A stretch of DNA of 64,000 nt, from positions 1,346,118-1,410,117 of the forward strand of contig NZ_SJPU01000001.1 of the NCBI RefSeq assembly GCF_007860105.1, given 5' to 3'. Under the pieces are notes generated by a model. The model did not search any database. It was not told the origin of the DNA and saw only the letters and a list, made by a program, of their open reading frames with translations. The translations under genes were made by a program, and so were the position numbers. This stretch comes from Allorhodopirellula heiligendammensis (GTDB lineage Bacteria > Planctomycetota > Planctomycetia > Pirellulales > Pirellulaceae). Below are positions 25,471 through 36,705 of the stretch, piece by piece (position 1 is the first letter of the stretch; each line of letters starts with the position of its first letter).

Positions 25471-26772
25471 TTAGTACCGACGCACCTTCACCAACAGCAC
25501 CGCGCCGATACTCCCCAGCACGATATTACCCGTCCATACTCCATAGGGCGGTAGATCGCCTGTTTTTGCTTGGTCCAGGCCCAACAGAAACAGGGGGTAG
25601 TAGATTAAGATGATGGGAAGGAAGCACATGCCGAACGTGGTCCAGTAGTCGCTGGTCTTTGCCAAAATCGCCAGCGGGGCGCCGACAAAGACGAAAAAGA
25701 AGCAGGTGAAGCCTTCGGCCCAGCGACGCCAGGGCTCGGTTTTCAGACGCGTCAATCGAGTTTGACTGGCGTTGAGTGCCGCATGGATGCCTTGGGCCTT
25801 GGACCCTCCAATCGTCTCGGGACGCGATTGTATAAGGGCAAAACCCGTGAATGCTGCTAATTGGCCCACAGCCGCGTGGGTGGCCTCGCGTTGATGTGAT
25901 TTCTGCCGGCGGATCAGTCGCAGGGGCAGTTCACTGGGGCTTTTAACGGATGGATCTTCGTCAGCCAACGTGTTGCCCAGCGGAATTTCGAACGTCGACT
26001 CGCCTGGTAAAGTACCACCGAAGCCACGACCCCGAACGACTTTGCTATCGACTAGTTTGAGTACCAACGCTTGACGCTCTTCATCCATGACGAGTTGACC
26101 CTCGCTCGCCGTCACCTCGAATGCCTCGTCGCCGCGTCCGCGTACGACCACGGTCGGGGAGATCATCCGCCGATCTTTGATTTCGCGGACATGGATTGAA
26201 AATCCGTGATCCGATGTAAATGAATGTTGAGACTCGAGCACCTTGTAGGCAATGTCCTCGACCGACAACAGCACCACCCGTTTCACTCCAGGTTTGCCCC
26301 ATGAGACTGCCGTATCACTACAGAAAACCGCTAACGGACTGAGCAATGCCGCAAACACCAGCGCGGGCTGTAGCAGGCGCAGTGGCGAAATGCCAGATGA
26401 TTTGACGGTACTGACTTCACCGTCGGCTGCCATTCGGCCGTACACGCAGCAGACAGAAAAGAGTGCTGTTGCCGGCACAGCGTGTTGCAGCGAAATCGGG
26501 ATCGCGAAGGGCAGCAGATGCAAAACTGCCATCGGACCGAGGCCCTTGCGGATCAGTTCACGGGCAACGGCGATCAATAGGATGATGGTCGTCAGCACCA
26601 CCAACGCGATCACAAAGATTCGGAGAATCTCCCACAATATCGTACGCGTTAGTCGGGTTGGAATCACGAGCGAATGAGTGGGCGTGGGGAATGATGGTGG
26701 GAATGCCAACGCGATCGGCTCAGTCACATGTTTCACGTCTTGGGTGTGAAACACGGTGGCACGAGATCCCAA
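25471..26772 (-). CDS. LptF/LptG-family permease (YjgP/YjgQ)
   Basis: A membrane protein of the LptF/LptG family, the permease half of the LptB2FG complex that extracts lipopolysaccharide from the inner membrane. It has the usual pattern: helix 1 (ILWEILRIFVIALVVLTTI), two more N-terminal helices (FAIPISLQHAVPATALFSVC), a periplasmic beta-jellyroll (about residues 160-270, with SFTSDHGFSIHVREIKDR and FEVTASEGQLVMDEER), and three C-terminal helices. The start is uncertain. The frame opens at TTG 26772, but the first 35 residues do not look like the family; GTG 26667 (VIPTRLTRT) would give a normal N terminus. Whether it is LptF or LptG cannot be told. Confidence 0.82.
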   Translation of the reverse strand: MGSRATVFHTQDVKHVTEPIALAFPPSFPTPTHSLVIPTRLTRTILWEILRIFVIALVVLTTIILLIAVARELIRKGLGPMAVLHLLPFAIPISLQHAVPATALFSVCCVYGRMAADGEVSTVKSSGISPLRLLQPALVFAALLSPLAVFCSDTAVSWGKPGVKRVVLLSVEDIAYKVLESQHSFTSDHGFSIHVREIKDRRMISPTVVVRGRGDEAFEVTASEGQLVMDEERQALVLKLVDSKVVRGRGFGGTLPGESTFEIPLGNTLADEDPSVKSPSELPLRLIRRQKSHQREATHAAVGQLAAFTGFALIQSRPETIGGSKAQGIHAALNASQTRLTRLKTEPWRRWAEGFTCFFFVFVGAPLAILAKTSDYWTTFGMCFLPIILIYYPLFLLGLDQAKTGDLPPYGVWTGNIVLGSIGAVLLVKVRRY

Positions 26773-26985
26773 AGGTGATCGCGATGAATGGTTTGTCGTA
26801 GCAAATCCTCCACCTCGAGCGACAGAGCGTTAATCTGTGCGGGTTTTGCGGGTCGCTCCGTGGGCAGTTCGTGATCAACCAGGACAATCGGCAGAATCGG
26901 CACGGCCCGCGTGTGACTCCATCCGATGAGATGAAAGCACTGAGGCAACCGCCGAGGTTCGTGCCGTCACCTGAGGTCATTGTTC

Positions 26986-27774
26986 ATGAATCATTCACCG
27001 CAGCCCGCCTGTCACTGTCGACGCGCCAAGATGGTGTTGACTCGCGCCATTTTGGGTGGTGCGATGTGTTTCGCGTGCGGGAATCCGCTGATCGCCGATG
27101 AGAAACTGCCGCGGTCGCCGAGGACAGTACTGGACACCATTGCAACACCGATGCCTCCAGCAACATTGACCTCCTCGGTCCGACTGCGATTACCTCGGCC
27201 GGAGGCCGATGCGGCGTCGCATGCGGTCGTCTCGCCGAGCCGATGGGCTGATCTTTCTCGAGACCATGCCCGCAATGGATCGACGAATCCACGATACGCG
27301 GTCAGTCCCACATCTGCGGATTCAGATCGCCAACGGGACGTCGTTCCGAGTATCACGCCGAGCGTGCATGTGGGCCCCGACCGGTCAGCTTTCATTCCCG
27401 AGCCGTTCAACGCAGTCCGTCGGGATAGCGGACGGCTCACACAAAAACCTCTCCGTCCGGTCCGTCTCCCGCCGACAGGATATTTTGACGAATCGATGCT
27501 CGGAGAGACGCGTATTGCTACCGGGCCGGATCGCCCGCGCCCGTGAGTATCACCGACCTTTAGTCACTGGGACAGTGGTGCGCCGATTCGGCACGCTGTT
27601 TCGATTGAGATATCGGAACGCGGAAAGATTGAGGTTGCTGGTCCGCAAGGCTGTCGCGATTGGTTGGGTAGTGACGGTCCGGCCTATTGTCAGGCTACCG
27701 CTATGGAAATGTTGGCTGCTGTGCGGCTTCCCAGTCCAAGCGGGCTCATCGGAAGACGGACGAAGTGCCGATAG
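26986..27774 (+). pseudogene. Secreted hypothetical protein, probably interrupted by an in-frame TGA
   Basis: From ATG 26986 the frame encodes a signal-like start (hydrophobic MVLTRAILGGAMCFACGNPL) and a Pro/Arg/Ser-rich body, stopping at TGA 27544-27546. The same frame then stays open for 75 more codons to TAG 27772-27774, and this tail looks protein-like (IRHAVSIEISERGKIEVAG, then ATAMEMLAAVRLPSPSG). The likeliest reading is a single gene of about 260 codons broken by one nonsense change, or a sequencing error. A shorter functional protein ending at 27546 is also possible. No family recognised. The small protein gene at 27834 follows. Confidence 0.4.
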
Positions 27775-27833
27775 ATCAGTACCAGCGGCAACCTCCCCGG
27801 CGCCGGCCCCCCCTACTCAGGACGAGAGACAAG

Positions 27834-28082
27834 ATGGAAAAGGAAGTCAACGTTTTGGCCCTAGTCAAAGGCGAAGAGAAATTCATCTTTTTGTTCGATG
27901 ATGACAATCGTGACGAGACGCTGCGGCAGCTCGCGCGTTTTGCTGCCAATCCTGAGCTGGATTTCTCTTGGTATGACGCCGCCATGTTGTCTCGTAAAAT
28001 TCGCGAATCGGTATTCACCGAATATGACGAAGTCGGTGCTAGCGAAGAGTTCGACAGTATCTCGATGGATGATTTCGCATAG
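27834..28082 (+). CDS. Small hypothetical protein, 82 residues, upstream of xerC
   Basis: A short acidic protein. The first 40 residues (EVNVLALVKGEEKFIFLFDD, then RDETLRQLARFAANPELDF) have alternating beta-strand and helix character and look well conserved in type; the last 15 are very acidic (EYDEVGASEEFDSISMDDFA). No signal or membrane segment. I place the start at ATG 27834, where the protein-like sequence begins; the frame opens upstream at 27687 but that part is non-coding in appearance. It lies 83 bases upstream of xerC on the same strand. Function unknown. Confidence 0.7.
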   Translation: MEKEVNVLALVKGEEKFIFLFDDDNRDETLRQLARFAANPELDFSWYDAAMLSRKIRESVFTEYDEVGASEEFDSISMDDFA

Positions 28083-28165
28083 CATCGGGTCTCAGATCCG
28101 AGCGTAGGGCGGGCGTCCTGCCTGCCTCGACGGGATTGACGCCTGTTCTACGGGAAAGCCATATC

Positions 28166-29083
<918 letters not shown>

Positions 29084-31319
29084 ATTCATCTCCGAGGAAG
29101 ACGATTACGCCAGTTTTGACGTCATACATGGCACCTACCACTTTGATCTGACCGGTTTCGGCCGCTTTGCGAATAACGGTACTGCGCTGGAGTATTTCAT
29201 CGACAGTATGCAGGACATTGCGTTTAGCAACATCATCGACGTAGGTCTCCAGTTCATCCGGGGCGAGACGACCGAGGGAATCGGCGGAGTGCCCCTGAAT
29301 GCTCGGTGCAATCTCGTTGACGATCGCTTGCAGGTGTTCGCAACCGGTCATGCTCTCGGCATCCTGATTATTGCAGACGAGGTTCACCGACGAGGTCACC
29401 GCTCCGCAGCGGGTATGGCCGAGCACAACGACCAGTTTGACTCCTGCCACCCCGACGCCAAACTCAAGGCTGCCGAGCGATTTCGTGCCGATGACGTTGC
29501 CCGCCACTCGCACGCTGAAAATGTCGCCCACGCCAAGATCAAAGACCAGTTCGGTGGGGACCCGCGAGTCGATGCAGCTCAAGACGGCGGCAAACGGATT
29601 TTGACCGGCGGCTGTTGCGCCAACTTGCCGCCGCAAATCGCGACTCAGTCGATTGCCATTGACAAAACGGTGGTTGCCTTCTCGCATGATGGAAATCACT
29701 TGGTCAGGTGTGATGCTATCCTGCACCTCGCGGGTCGTATAATTGGCAAACTGCGCCTCGTTTTTGACGTGATATTTGGATCTGAATCCAACCAGGTTCA
29801 CTAACACACCCCGCGCCGGCCCAGTCGTATGGGCGAAGTCGCGAATGAGGCTCAGCACGTCGGGATCAATGTAATCGGATTGATTTGCGTCAATCGTTAA
29901 GCGGCTTCCTGGTTTGGCATCATCGACCACATTTTGAATCGCCGCGCGATTAAGAAAGCTGACTTGATTTGCCAATTCAATGTAGGTGACGTCGCCTTCC
30001 AGTCGAGGTTCCACCGTACGCCGAATGGGGCGGCGCAGGTTGCTGTTGAGGATGAACAGCACTGCGACTCCCAACCCGATCAAAATGCCAATCAGAAGAT
30101 CCGTCAACACGATCGCAACAACCGTCACGATGAACGGAGAGAATTGATACCGCCCCTCGTCCCACATTTGTCGAAATAACGTCGGGCTGGCCAGTTTAAA
30201 ACCGGTCACCAGCAGAATCGCCGCGAGTGCTGAGAGCGGGATCATATTTAGATATTGCGGCAGCAGTGCGACGCTGAGCAGCAGCAACAGACCGTGAAAA
30301 AAGGCAGATTTTTTTGTCTGACTGCCTGCATTGACGTTCACACTCCCGCGTATGATGACCGACGTCACGGGCAATCCACCAATCAGTCCGCAGACCAGGT
30401 TGCCACAGCCCTGGGCGACCAGTTCGCGACTCGCTGGTGAGTTTCGTTTTAGGCGATCGATTTTATCGACCGCTTCGAGATTCAAGAGTGTCTCCAGTGA
30501 AGCAACAACGGCAATGGTAATGGCCGCGAGGTAGATCGATGGGTTGCTAAACTGCGTGAAGTCGGGGAGCGTCAAGAAACCAGCAAACTCCGATAAACTC
30601 TTCGCAATCGGGATCTCAACGAGGTGGTTCGTACCGATCGACCACGTGTCGCCCCAGCCACTGAACCATACGCTCAAGCCAACCCCCATTAAGACGACCA
30701 AGAGTGGTGCCGGGACCAAGGACTTCTTCAGCACCTCGATACGATCCCACAGAAGCAAGAACGCTACCGACAATAGGCCAATCACCATCGCACCCACGTG
30801 GATGCTGCCCGCGAGTGTTGCAAACAGTTCCGAAAACGTGTTTTCCTTGTCGAATTGGAAGAACGACATGTCTCCTTCGGGGTCTAGATCGTGACCGAGG
30901 ACATGCGGTATTTGCTTCAGGATCAAGATCACGCCAATCGCAAACAACAATCCCTTGATCACACTGGAGGGAAAGAACGCGGAGAGCGCGCCGCCTCTGG
31001 CGATTCCAAAACCAATTTGAATCAGCCCGGCGATGGCGACCGCCAGTAGGAAGGCATCGAACGACCCCAACGTCGCAATCTGCGCCGCCACGATCGCGGT
31101 CAAGCCCGCAGCGGGGCCGCTGACGCTCGTGTGCGAACCGCTGATGACGGCCACCACCAGCCCACCGACAATACCCGCCAGCAGGCCCGAGAATAGCTCA
31201 GCGCCAGACGCCAGTGCGATGCCCAGGCAGAGTGGCAAGGCGACAAGAAATACAACTAAACCGGCGACCAAATCATGGATGAGGGTGCTGGTCGAAGTTG
31301 GCGGGGTGTGTGTCGTCAT

Positions 31320-31857
31320 GGATCGGTATTCTGGAATAGAGGGGAATCAGCTGTACCGGTGCCTGGATGAGTGCACACGCAACACCTGCGACGAAGACAA
31401 GTGGATAGACGAAGCTTCCGTGCGTGCATTGCGAGTTCGTCGCTGATCACGCTGGTATCACGATCAAGAATTGCGAAGTGAACCAAGACAATCACGGGTA
31501 TCGCGATCTTAACAGCGAATCGGGGCCAGCGATCCATTTCTCTGACAATGCCCCCCGATCACTCAAGGAAATACATAAATCGTTGATGCTCAGCTGGACG
31601 TTCGACCCGCAGAACATCACGCGGCGGACTCGGGACAAGCAACTGGCTGAAGGTGTCAAACGCAGCATTCTTGCCATCGAAAGGAAGACTAGACAGGGAG
31701 GATTCTACTCGGCCCTGCCACCGAGGGAAAGTAGAACCACAGGGCCATCCCCGAAGGTTCCCACCTGTACTTTGCAGTCAGAATACACGAAGCTGCTGAC
31801 TTGCCTTGTGACAGTCGTCGATCATGAGAAATATTTTAAATAGGAATCCTTACCTCC
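31320..31857. other. Gap without a recognised gene
   Basis: 538 bases between the SulP-carbonic anhydrase start and the small membrane protein start. It should hold the promoter of the minus-strand fusion gene and of the plus-strand small gene. A 139-codon open frame at 31424-31843 lacks a ribosome site and protein-like composition, and I do not accept it. No repeat or palindrome of note was seen. Confidence 0.45.
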
Positions 31858-32070
31858 ATGTCCAAACACAACCAACCCAACCACGGCCATGATCACTCCC
31901 AGGCGGCAGATCACTCCGCAAAATCAGGGAAAAAGATCCATCACGACTGGCGGTTTTGGACCGCCATTGTGCTGATGTTGTTGGCGATGGGCGCGTACGT
32001 CCTGTCTCTGGATGAGGCGGTGCGGCCTGGCGGAGTTGATGAACCGCAGGTGCCCATGGCCGCAGAGTGA
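31858..32070 (+). CDS. Small membrane protein with a histidine-rich head
   Basis: A 70-residue protein. Residues 1-30 are polar and contain His repeatedly (NQPNHGHDHSQAADHSA), residues 31-52 form one hydrophobic helix (WRFWTAIVLMLLAMGAYVLS), and the rest is a short acidic tail. The head would lie on one face of the membrane and could bind metal ions, but this is inference. The stop codon falls within the first unit of a 14-base tandem repeat, so the C terminus could vary by slippage between strains. No family recognised. Confidence 0.6.
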   Translation: MSKHNQPNHGHDHSQAADHSAKSGKKIHHDWRFWTAIVLMLLAMGAYVLSLDEAVRPGGVDEPQVPMAAE

Positions 32071-32100
32071 TAGCCGCAGAGTGATAGCCGCAGAGTGATG
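32059..32100. repeat. Three tandem copies of a 14-base unit across a stop codon
   Basis: The unit GCCGCAGAGTGATA is repeated at 32059-32072, 32073-32086 and 32087-32100 (last base changed). The stop of the small membrane protein (TGA 32068-32070) lies in the first copy. A slippage event of one unit would not alter the protein, because the stop remains in the first unit. Confidence 0.8.
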
Positions 32101-32250
32101 GCCGGTTTGTCGGGGCGTGCGTTCTGAGCTTGTCTTTCGCATCGCATCGATCCATTCGAATGCATTTGACTGAGACAGCACCAGGCATACGGGATCAGAT
32201 GTTTGTCGAGAATTCGGTGGGAACACGGGTACGTCCATTTCACGGTCCCG

Positions 32251-33120
32251 CTAGGACTCGGAGTGGACTGCCATCTCTGGCAACATCAGCAGCGATCCGG
32301 TGAGGAAGCAGATCGCGCCCTGAAGTGTGAATGCAGTCGCGATGGACGCGATTTCAGGATGGGGTGAACCGGGCAGGACAATGGAAAGCACCGCCGACAC
32401 CATGAAGCCGACGCAACCGGCGAGGTTGATCAACACAACCCACCAAGAAATGTTATCCGGCTTCCAAGCCCAAAGCTGATGACAGGTCTCGATGAAGGCC
32501 AAGTATCCCGATGATAGGAACAGTATCGAGCCAGCAAAGTCAGGAAGCCAGATCACAAAATCCTGCTCAATCCAACTCAGGCCAGGAACAAGCGCGTCGA
32601 AAGTATTGAAATTGAATAGGATGGTACCGATGAATTGCAATGCACTGCTCATCCACCCGATGTCGCCAGGGCGCCATCCAAAGAGTTTTCTGCGGGCTGT
32701 TGATGAAGAGAGATGAACGTTCGGGGGAATCACATTGGCGGCCTGGAACAATTGCAGGTAGGCCGCTGTCGTGAATGCGATCGAACCGACAAAGTAGATG
32801 ATGTTGATCTCTCTAGCATCGAGCGCGAATGCTCGGGCAACTGTTGGTGACAATACCAGCAGGCTGGCTAGCGTAAAGAGCATCGAGCCGGTGGCGAAAA
32901 TCGTGCCGATCCACCAGTTCAATTTTCGCGGAGACCACAAGCAGCGACACAGCGTCGACGCGAATCCTTCCGCCCCCACTGCTACGCCAACGAGCAAGCC
33001 TTTGCGGTGGTGTCGTGAACTCCAGATATGCGTGCTGCCATCGGAGTCGCCGAAGACTCGCTGGGTGATAAATGGCCATGGGCCGCGTTCATCCACGAGA
33101 CTCCGAGATGGTTTCATCAT
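32251..33120 (-). CDS. Multi-pass membrane protein of unknown function
   Basis: A 289-residue integral membrane protein with about seven hydrophobic segments, for example WWIGTIFATGSMLFTLASLL, IIYFVGSIAFTTAAYLQLF, FAGSILFLSSGYLAFIETC and LINLAGCVGFMVSAVLSIVL. The repeated pattern of paired helices ending in aromatic residues, with FxxGSxxFxxxxYLxx twice, resembles YrhK-like domains of unknown role, but I would not name it further. Start at ATG 33120 or 33117; the frame goes on upstream to 33186. It is divergent from the glutamate decarboxylase gene with about 190 bases between, so they may share control. Confidence 0.7.
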   Translation of the reverse strand: MMKPSRSLVDERGPWPFITQRVFGDSDGSTHIWSSRHHRKGLLVGVAVGAEGFASTLCRCLWSPRKLNWWIGTIFATGSMLFTLASLLVLSPTVARAFALDAREINIIYFVGSIAFTTAAYLQLFQAANVIPPNVHLSSSTARRKLFGWRPGDIGWMSSALQFIGTILFNFNTFDALVPGLSWIEQDFVIWLPDFAGSILFLSSGYLAFIETCHQLWAWKPDNISWWVVLINLAGCVGFMVSAVLSIVLPGSPHPEIASIATAFTLQGAICFLTGSLLMLPEMAVHSES

Positions 33121-33310
33121 TGTGGACTCTGAATCAGCGATCGTTGCGACTGTCGGTAGCAAACCGGTGCGGACCATGCAAATCAAGCGGCGGTGAGGCC
33201 GTCAATGAGATCCTCGACGCGTGGTTCGTATCGGCTACTTGGTGGTAGTCTACAATCGATCGGAACGAACTGTTCCAGGACCTAACATTTTCGCCGTAAA
33301 GGATAGATAG

Positions 33311-34708
33311 ATGCCACTTCATGAGAAAGAGTCCGTGCGTGAGAGTCTCGCCGATGACGTTTACGCGTCCAGCGATCTTGCGGTTGGAATGCCGAAGTAC
33401 AAGATGCCGGAGCATGAGCACGATCCCCGTCATGTGTACACCGTGGTGCGTGATGAATTGATGCTCGACGGGAACGCGAGACAAAACTTCGCCACCTTCT
33501 GCCAGACATGGGCGGAACCGGAAGTCCGCACGTTGATGAACGATTGCATGGACAAGAACATGATCGACAAAGACGAGTACCCGCAGTGTGCCGAAATCGA
33601 ATCTCGCTGTGTGCACATGCTATCGGATCTATGGAACTCACCCGCCGCCGCCAATACGCTGGGATGCTCAACCACCGGCTCGAGCGAAGCGGCCATGCTC
33701 AGCGGAATGGCGATGAAATGGCGCTGGCGCGCAAAACGCAAAGCAGCAGGTCAACCGATCGACAAACCCAACATGATTTGTGGACCGGTCCAAATCTGCT
33801 GGCACAAGTTCGCCCGCTACTGGGATGTCGAACTGCGTGAAATTCCGATGGAGCATGATCGTTTCATTATGTCGCCTGAGGAAGTGCTCAAACGTTGCGA
33901 CGAGAATACGATCGGCGTGGTGCCCACGCTCGGCGTTACGTTCACATGCCAGTACGAACCGGTTGCCGAAGTCGCCGCAGCCCTTGACCAACTTCAGTCG
34001 CAGACGGGGCTCGACATCCCGATGCACGTCGATGGCGCCAGCGGCGGCTTTCTGGCACCGTTTTGTTCACCTGATCTCGTATGGGATTTTCGGATACCGC
34101 GAATCAAGTCCATCAATGCCTCAGGTCACAAGTTCGGCCTCTCCCCCTTAGGCGTGGGTTGGGTGATCTGGCGCGAGAAGCAAGATCTTCCCGAGGACTT
34201 GGTATTCCATGTCAATTATCTCGGCGGTGATATGATCGACTTCGCCCTTAACTTCTCACGACCAGGGGGATCTATTGTCTCTCAATACTACAATTTCCTG
34301 CGTCTTGGCAAGGAAGGATACCGCAAGGTGCATACAGCCTGTTATGAAACCGCACAATTCCTAGCCCGTGAAATCGAAAAGCTCGGCCCCTTTGAAATTC
34401 TTTATGGTGGCGAGATCGACAAGGGAATTCCAGCGCTCTGCTGGAAACTGAAAGACGAATACGCCGAAAACTATACGTTGTACGACTTCGCTGATAAGCT
34501 TCGGGCGCGAGGATGGCAGGTGCCCGCTTATTCGATGCCCGCCAACCGCCAAGATTTGGTGATCCAGCGGATTCTCGTTCGCCACGGAGTCAGCCGTGAT
34601 CTGGCCGGTCTCCTGCTCGATGACATGAAGCGTGCGATTGACTTCTTCGAAAAGCATCCGGTGCACGCGTTGATGACCGCTGACGAAGCGTCCGGTTTCC
34701 ACCACTAA
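33311..34708 (+). CDS. gadB: Glutamate decarboxylase, PLP-dependent
   Basis: A 465-residue group II PLP-dependent decarboxylase of the bacterial GadA/GadB type, which turns glutamate to GABA and uses up a cytoplasmic proton. Family features: [20 protein letters not shown] near the N terminus, [20 protein letters not shown] (cofactor phosphate), [13 protein letters not shown] (Asp for the pyridine N) and [17 protein letters not shown], whose Lys forms the Schiff base near residue 275. The C terminus DEASGFHH keeps the His-Thr/His ending typical of pH-controlled enzymes. AAGGA lies eight bases before the ATG. No GABA/glutamate antiporter (gadC) is visible beside it, so acid resistance is only a possibility. 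Confidence 0.95.
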   Translation: MPLHEKESVRESLADDVYASSDLAVGMPKYKMPEHEHDPRHVYTVVRDELMLDGNARQNFATFCQTWAEPEVRTLMNDCMDKNMIDKDEYPQCAEIESRCVHMLSDLWNSPAAANTLGCSTTGSSEAAMLSGMAMKWRWRAKRKAAGQPIDKPNMICGPVQICWHKFARYWDVELREIPMEHDRFIMSPEEVLKRCDENTIGVVPTLGVTFTCQYEPVAEVAAALDQLQSQTGLDIPMHVDGASGGFLAPFCSPDLVWDFRIPRIKSINASGHKFGLSPLGVGWVIWREKQDLPEDLVFHVNYLGGDMIDFALNFSRPGGSIVSQYYNFLRLGKEGYRKVHTACYETAQFLAREIEKLGPFEILYGGEIDKGIPALCWKLKDEYAENYTLYDFADKLRARGWQVPAYSMPANRQDLVIQRILVRHGVSRDLAGLLLDDMKRAIDFFEKHPVHALMTADEASGFHH

Positions 34709-35062
34709 GCTGGTGCTTGTGTTGCGAAACTAGAGGTCAGAATGAGTCGCTACACGACGGGCAGCAATAACGGTTTGACCGCCCAACTCTCGTGCCGCCC
34801 CCTCGTGCGGCGATTTCATGAGTTGCCAACGCAACTGGGGGATCACGTCCTGGGCAGCATGCGATCGTCCTTGTCGGGACTATCCTGGATTTTAGGGAAT
34901 CGAGGCGGTTAAGAAGGGGCGTGCAAATGCAACGAACGCAAGGTGTCGGATGAGCCCGATAAACCTGGATGGATCTTCAATCTCCGCCGGGCAGGGACTT
35001 GGCAGTGTGTCGCCAAACGACCCAAGTAAGTTTTGCGGATGAATCCGATTCGGTCCTGACCA
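34709..35062. other. Convergent gap, nothing recognised
   Basis: 354 bases between the ends of gadB and the porin gene. A small GCCGC/GCGGC stem lies near 34794-34811, and no T-tract follows. No coding sequence, RNA or repeat is supported. Confidence 0.45.
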
Positions 35063-36316
35063 TTACCAATGCACCGGCGCGCTGTCCTGCTTGCAACCAC
35101 CACGCCCGAACCGCCAGGTCGATCCAAAACCAACCCAGTAGCTCTCCACCGAGCCTGTGGAGGTACCAAATGTCTGGGACGCACGGAACATGCCACCAGC
35201 GAATAGATCGAGATCGACTCCCGGCAAAATGTCCGTCAGACCAATACCGCCACTGATCCGATGTTGGTTGATATTTGGGAACAACGCTTGGACATAATCA
35301 ACCCCGGCTTGTGGCGTGATCGGACCGAAGCTTGGCGCTACGATGTCTCGCGAGGCGTTATCGGCGTAGACATAACCGGCGCGGAGTTTGGCTCCTCGAT
35401 CGGTGGTGTATTGAAGCCCGCTTTGCACTGCAAATTGATCTTCCCACATGGCACCGAAAAAGTCGGTGTCTGACCAACGGAAATACATGAAATCGACCGC
35501 CACGAGGAGCTTGCCATCGAGCAGGGAGGTATCGGCGATTCCAAGCCCATACTTGTTCGGCAACGATACCTTGAAGTCTTGGAAGGGCTGGCCTTGACCG
35601 CCGAGGCGAACGAAGTTGTCGAAATTGAATTGTTGTTTGGTGTGCCAATAACCGCCGATCGTTGTTGCCTCTCGAAGTTCGTAGGTCAGCCCCAATGCAG
35701 CTCGCAAGTTATAGGCGGGGGTGGAAGAACTAATTCCGGCAAAGATCCCGTCCATCGAGGCCGATCCGACGGTACCTTGGAAACCGAGCGAGAGCCGATC
35801 GGTCAATTCGACTCCTGCTCCTATCGCGGTCTGCAAGACCTGCATTTCGGCTGCGGTGCCGTTGCTGGCAATGACTTGGTTGTAGTTGGAGCCGAGTCCG
35901 GAAGCAGTCAATAATCCCAGACCCACGGTGGCCGGAATTCCGAGTGCGGTGAAGTCTTGAGTCACTCCGATATTGCCAACGATCGAGCCCGGCCGCTGTG
36001 ACTTCGCTTTAAATGGCTCAATGGTGCCACCGGCGAGAGGCGTCGTCGTTTCCAGATTGAGCGTGGGTTCCACCCATCCGCCACTGAAACTGAATTGTGT
36101 TCCCTTGAATTGAGACAGAGTTGCCGGGTTAAGGGCCAACGTCGTTTGCAAATCTTGGGGTCGAGCGATACCGGTTCCCCCCATTCCACCCGAAGCAGGC
36201 AGCATGCTGGCCTGGAGTTCCACTCCATATGCCTGGCCAAAACTCTGCTGGGGCGTCATCGCATGGCAACAACACGCGATCGCTGCTGCAATCAACAAAC
36301 TTTTTTTAAATAGCAT
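35063..36316 (-). CDS. FadL/OmpP1-family outer-membrane transport protein
   Basis: A 417-residue outer-membrane beta-barrel of the OmpP1/FadL/TodX family, which lets hydrophobic compounds such as long-chain fatty acids pass. Signal peptide: MLFKKSLLIAAAIACCCHAM to about residue 27. The mature N terminus has ASMLPASGGMGGTGIARPQD and TLALNPATLSQFKGTQFSFS, the typical NPA hatch motif. The rest is alternating beta-strands ending in WRFGRG-type aromatic residues. ATG 36316 follows GGGAG; the frame extends to 36478 but that is not coding. The substrate is unknown. The DUF1254 gene upstream runs in the same direction. Confidence 0.88.
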   Translation of the reverse strand: MLFKKSLLIAAAIACCCHAMTPQQSFGQAYGVELQASMLPASGGMGGTGIARPQDLQTTLALNPATLSQFKGTQFSFSGGWVEPTLNLETTTPLAGGTIEPFKAKSQRPGSIVGNIGVTQDFTALGIPATVGLGLLTASGLGSNYNQVIASNGTAAEMQVLQTAIGAGVELTDRLSLGFQGTVGSASMDGIFAGISSSTPAYNLRAALGLTYELREATTIGGYWHTKQQFNFDNFVRLGGQGQPFQDFKVSLPNKYGLGIADTSLLDGKLLVAVDFMYFRWSDTDFFGAMWEDQFAVQSGLQYTTDRGAKLRAGYVYADNASRDIVAPSFGPITPQAGVDYVQALFPNINQHRISGGIGLTDILPGVDLDLFAGGMFRASQTFGTSTGSVESYWVGFGSTWRFGRGGCKQDSAPVHW

Positions 36317-36705
36317 ACCTGGCACTCCCTTGCCCGTGGGTGATCCCCGGCCAGCTCTGTATCCTGGGTAGGGTTTGATCAGAGCATCGACCCACTGCAT
36401 GTCGCCTTTCCAGTGAAGTCGATACAAAACGAACAAGCGGGGTGATCTTCGCCCTTTTATCCCGGACCACCCGCTCAACCCGAGGAATCGGACTTTAGTC
36501 GTTCGCGGAATGGTAGCCAGACGGCTCCGTCCGTCTGAGCTGGTGCGCGGTCAGTTGGACTCCATGAACCGAGTGACAATCCCGAGATTGCAAATGAATG
36601 TTTTGGCGCAGGCTGGTGCCCCATGAGCCCCAAACGCGACGAGATTTGACGGGCATCACCCGTTTGCCGGCCTTGGTCGCACACATTTCCACAGGCCAGT
36701 TCACG
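36317..36705. other. Gap between the porin and DUF1254 genes
   Basis: 389 bases that should contain the porin promoter. The only structure seen is the small hairpin AGACGG/CCGTCT near 36528-36545, without a T-tract. No gene supported. Confidence 0.4.

Noticed and set aside
31424-31843. A 139-codon frame in the gap after the SulP-carbonic anhydrase start
   Set aside because: No ribosome site, mixed composition and no recognisable motif; it may be chance in a lower-GC gap.
36320-36334. TGGCAC ... TTGC, resembling a sigma-54 promoter
   Set aside because: The spacing between the GG and GC elements is one base short and it points away from the nearest gene start.
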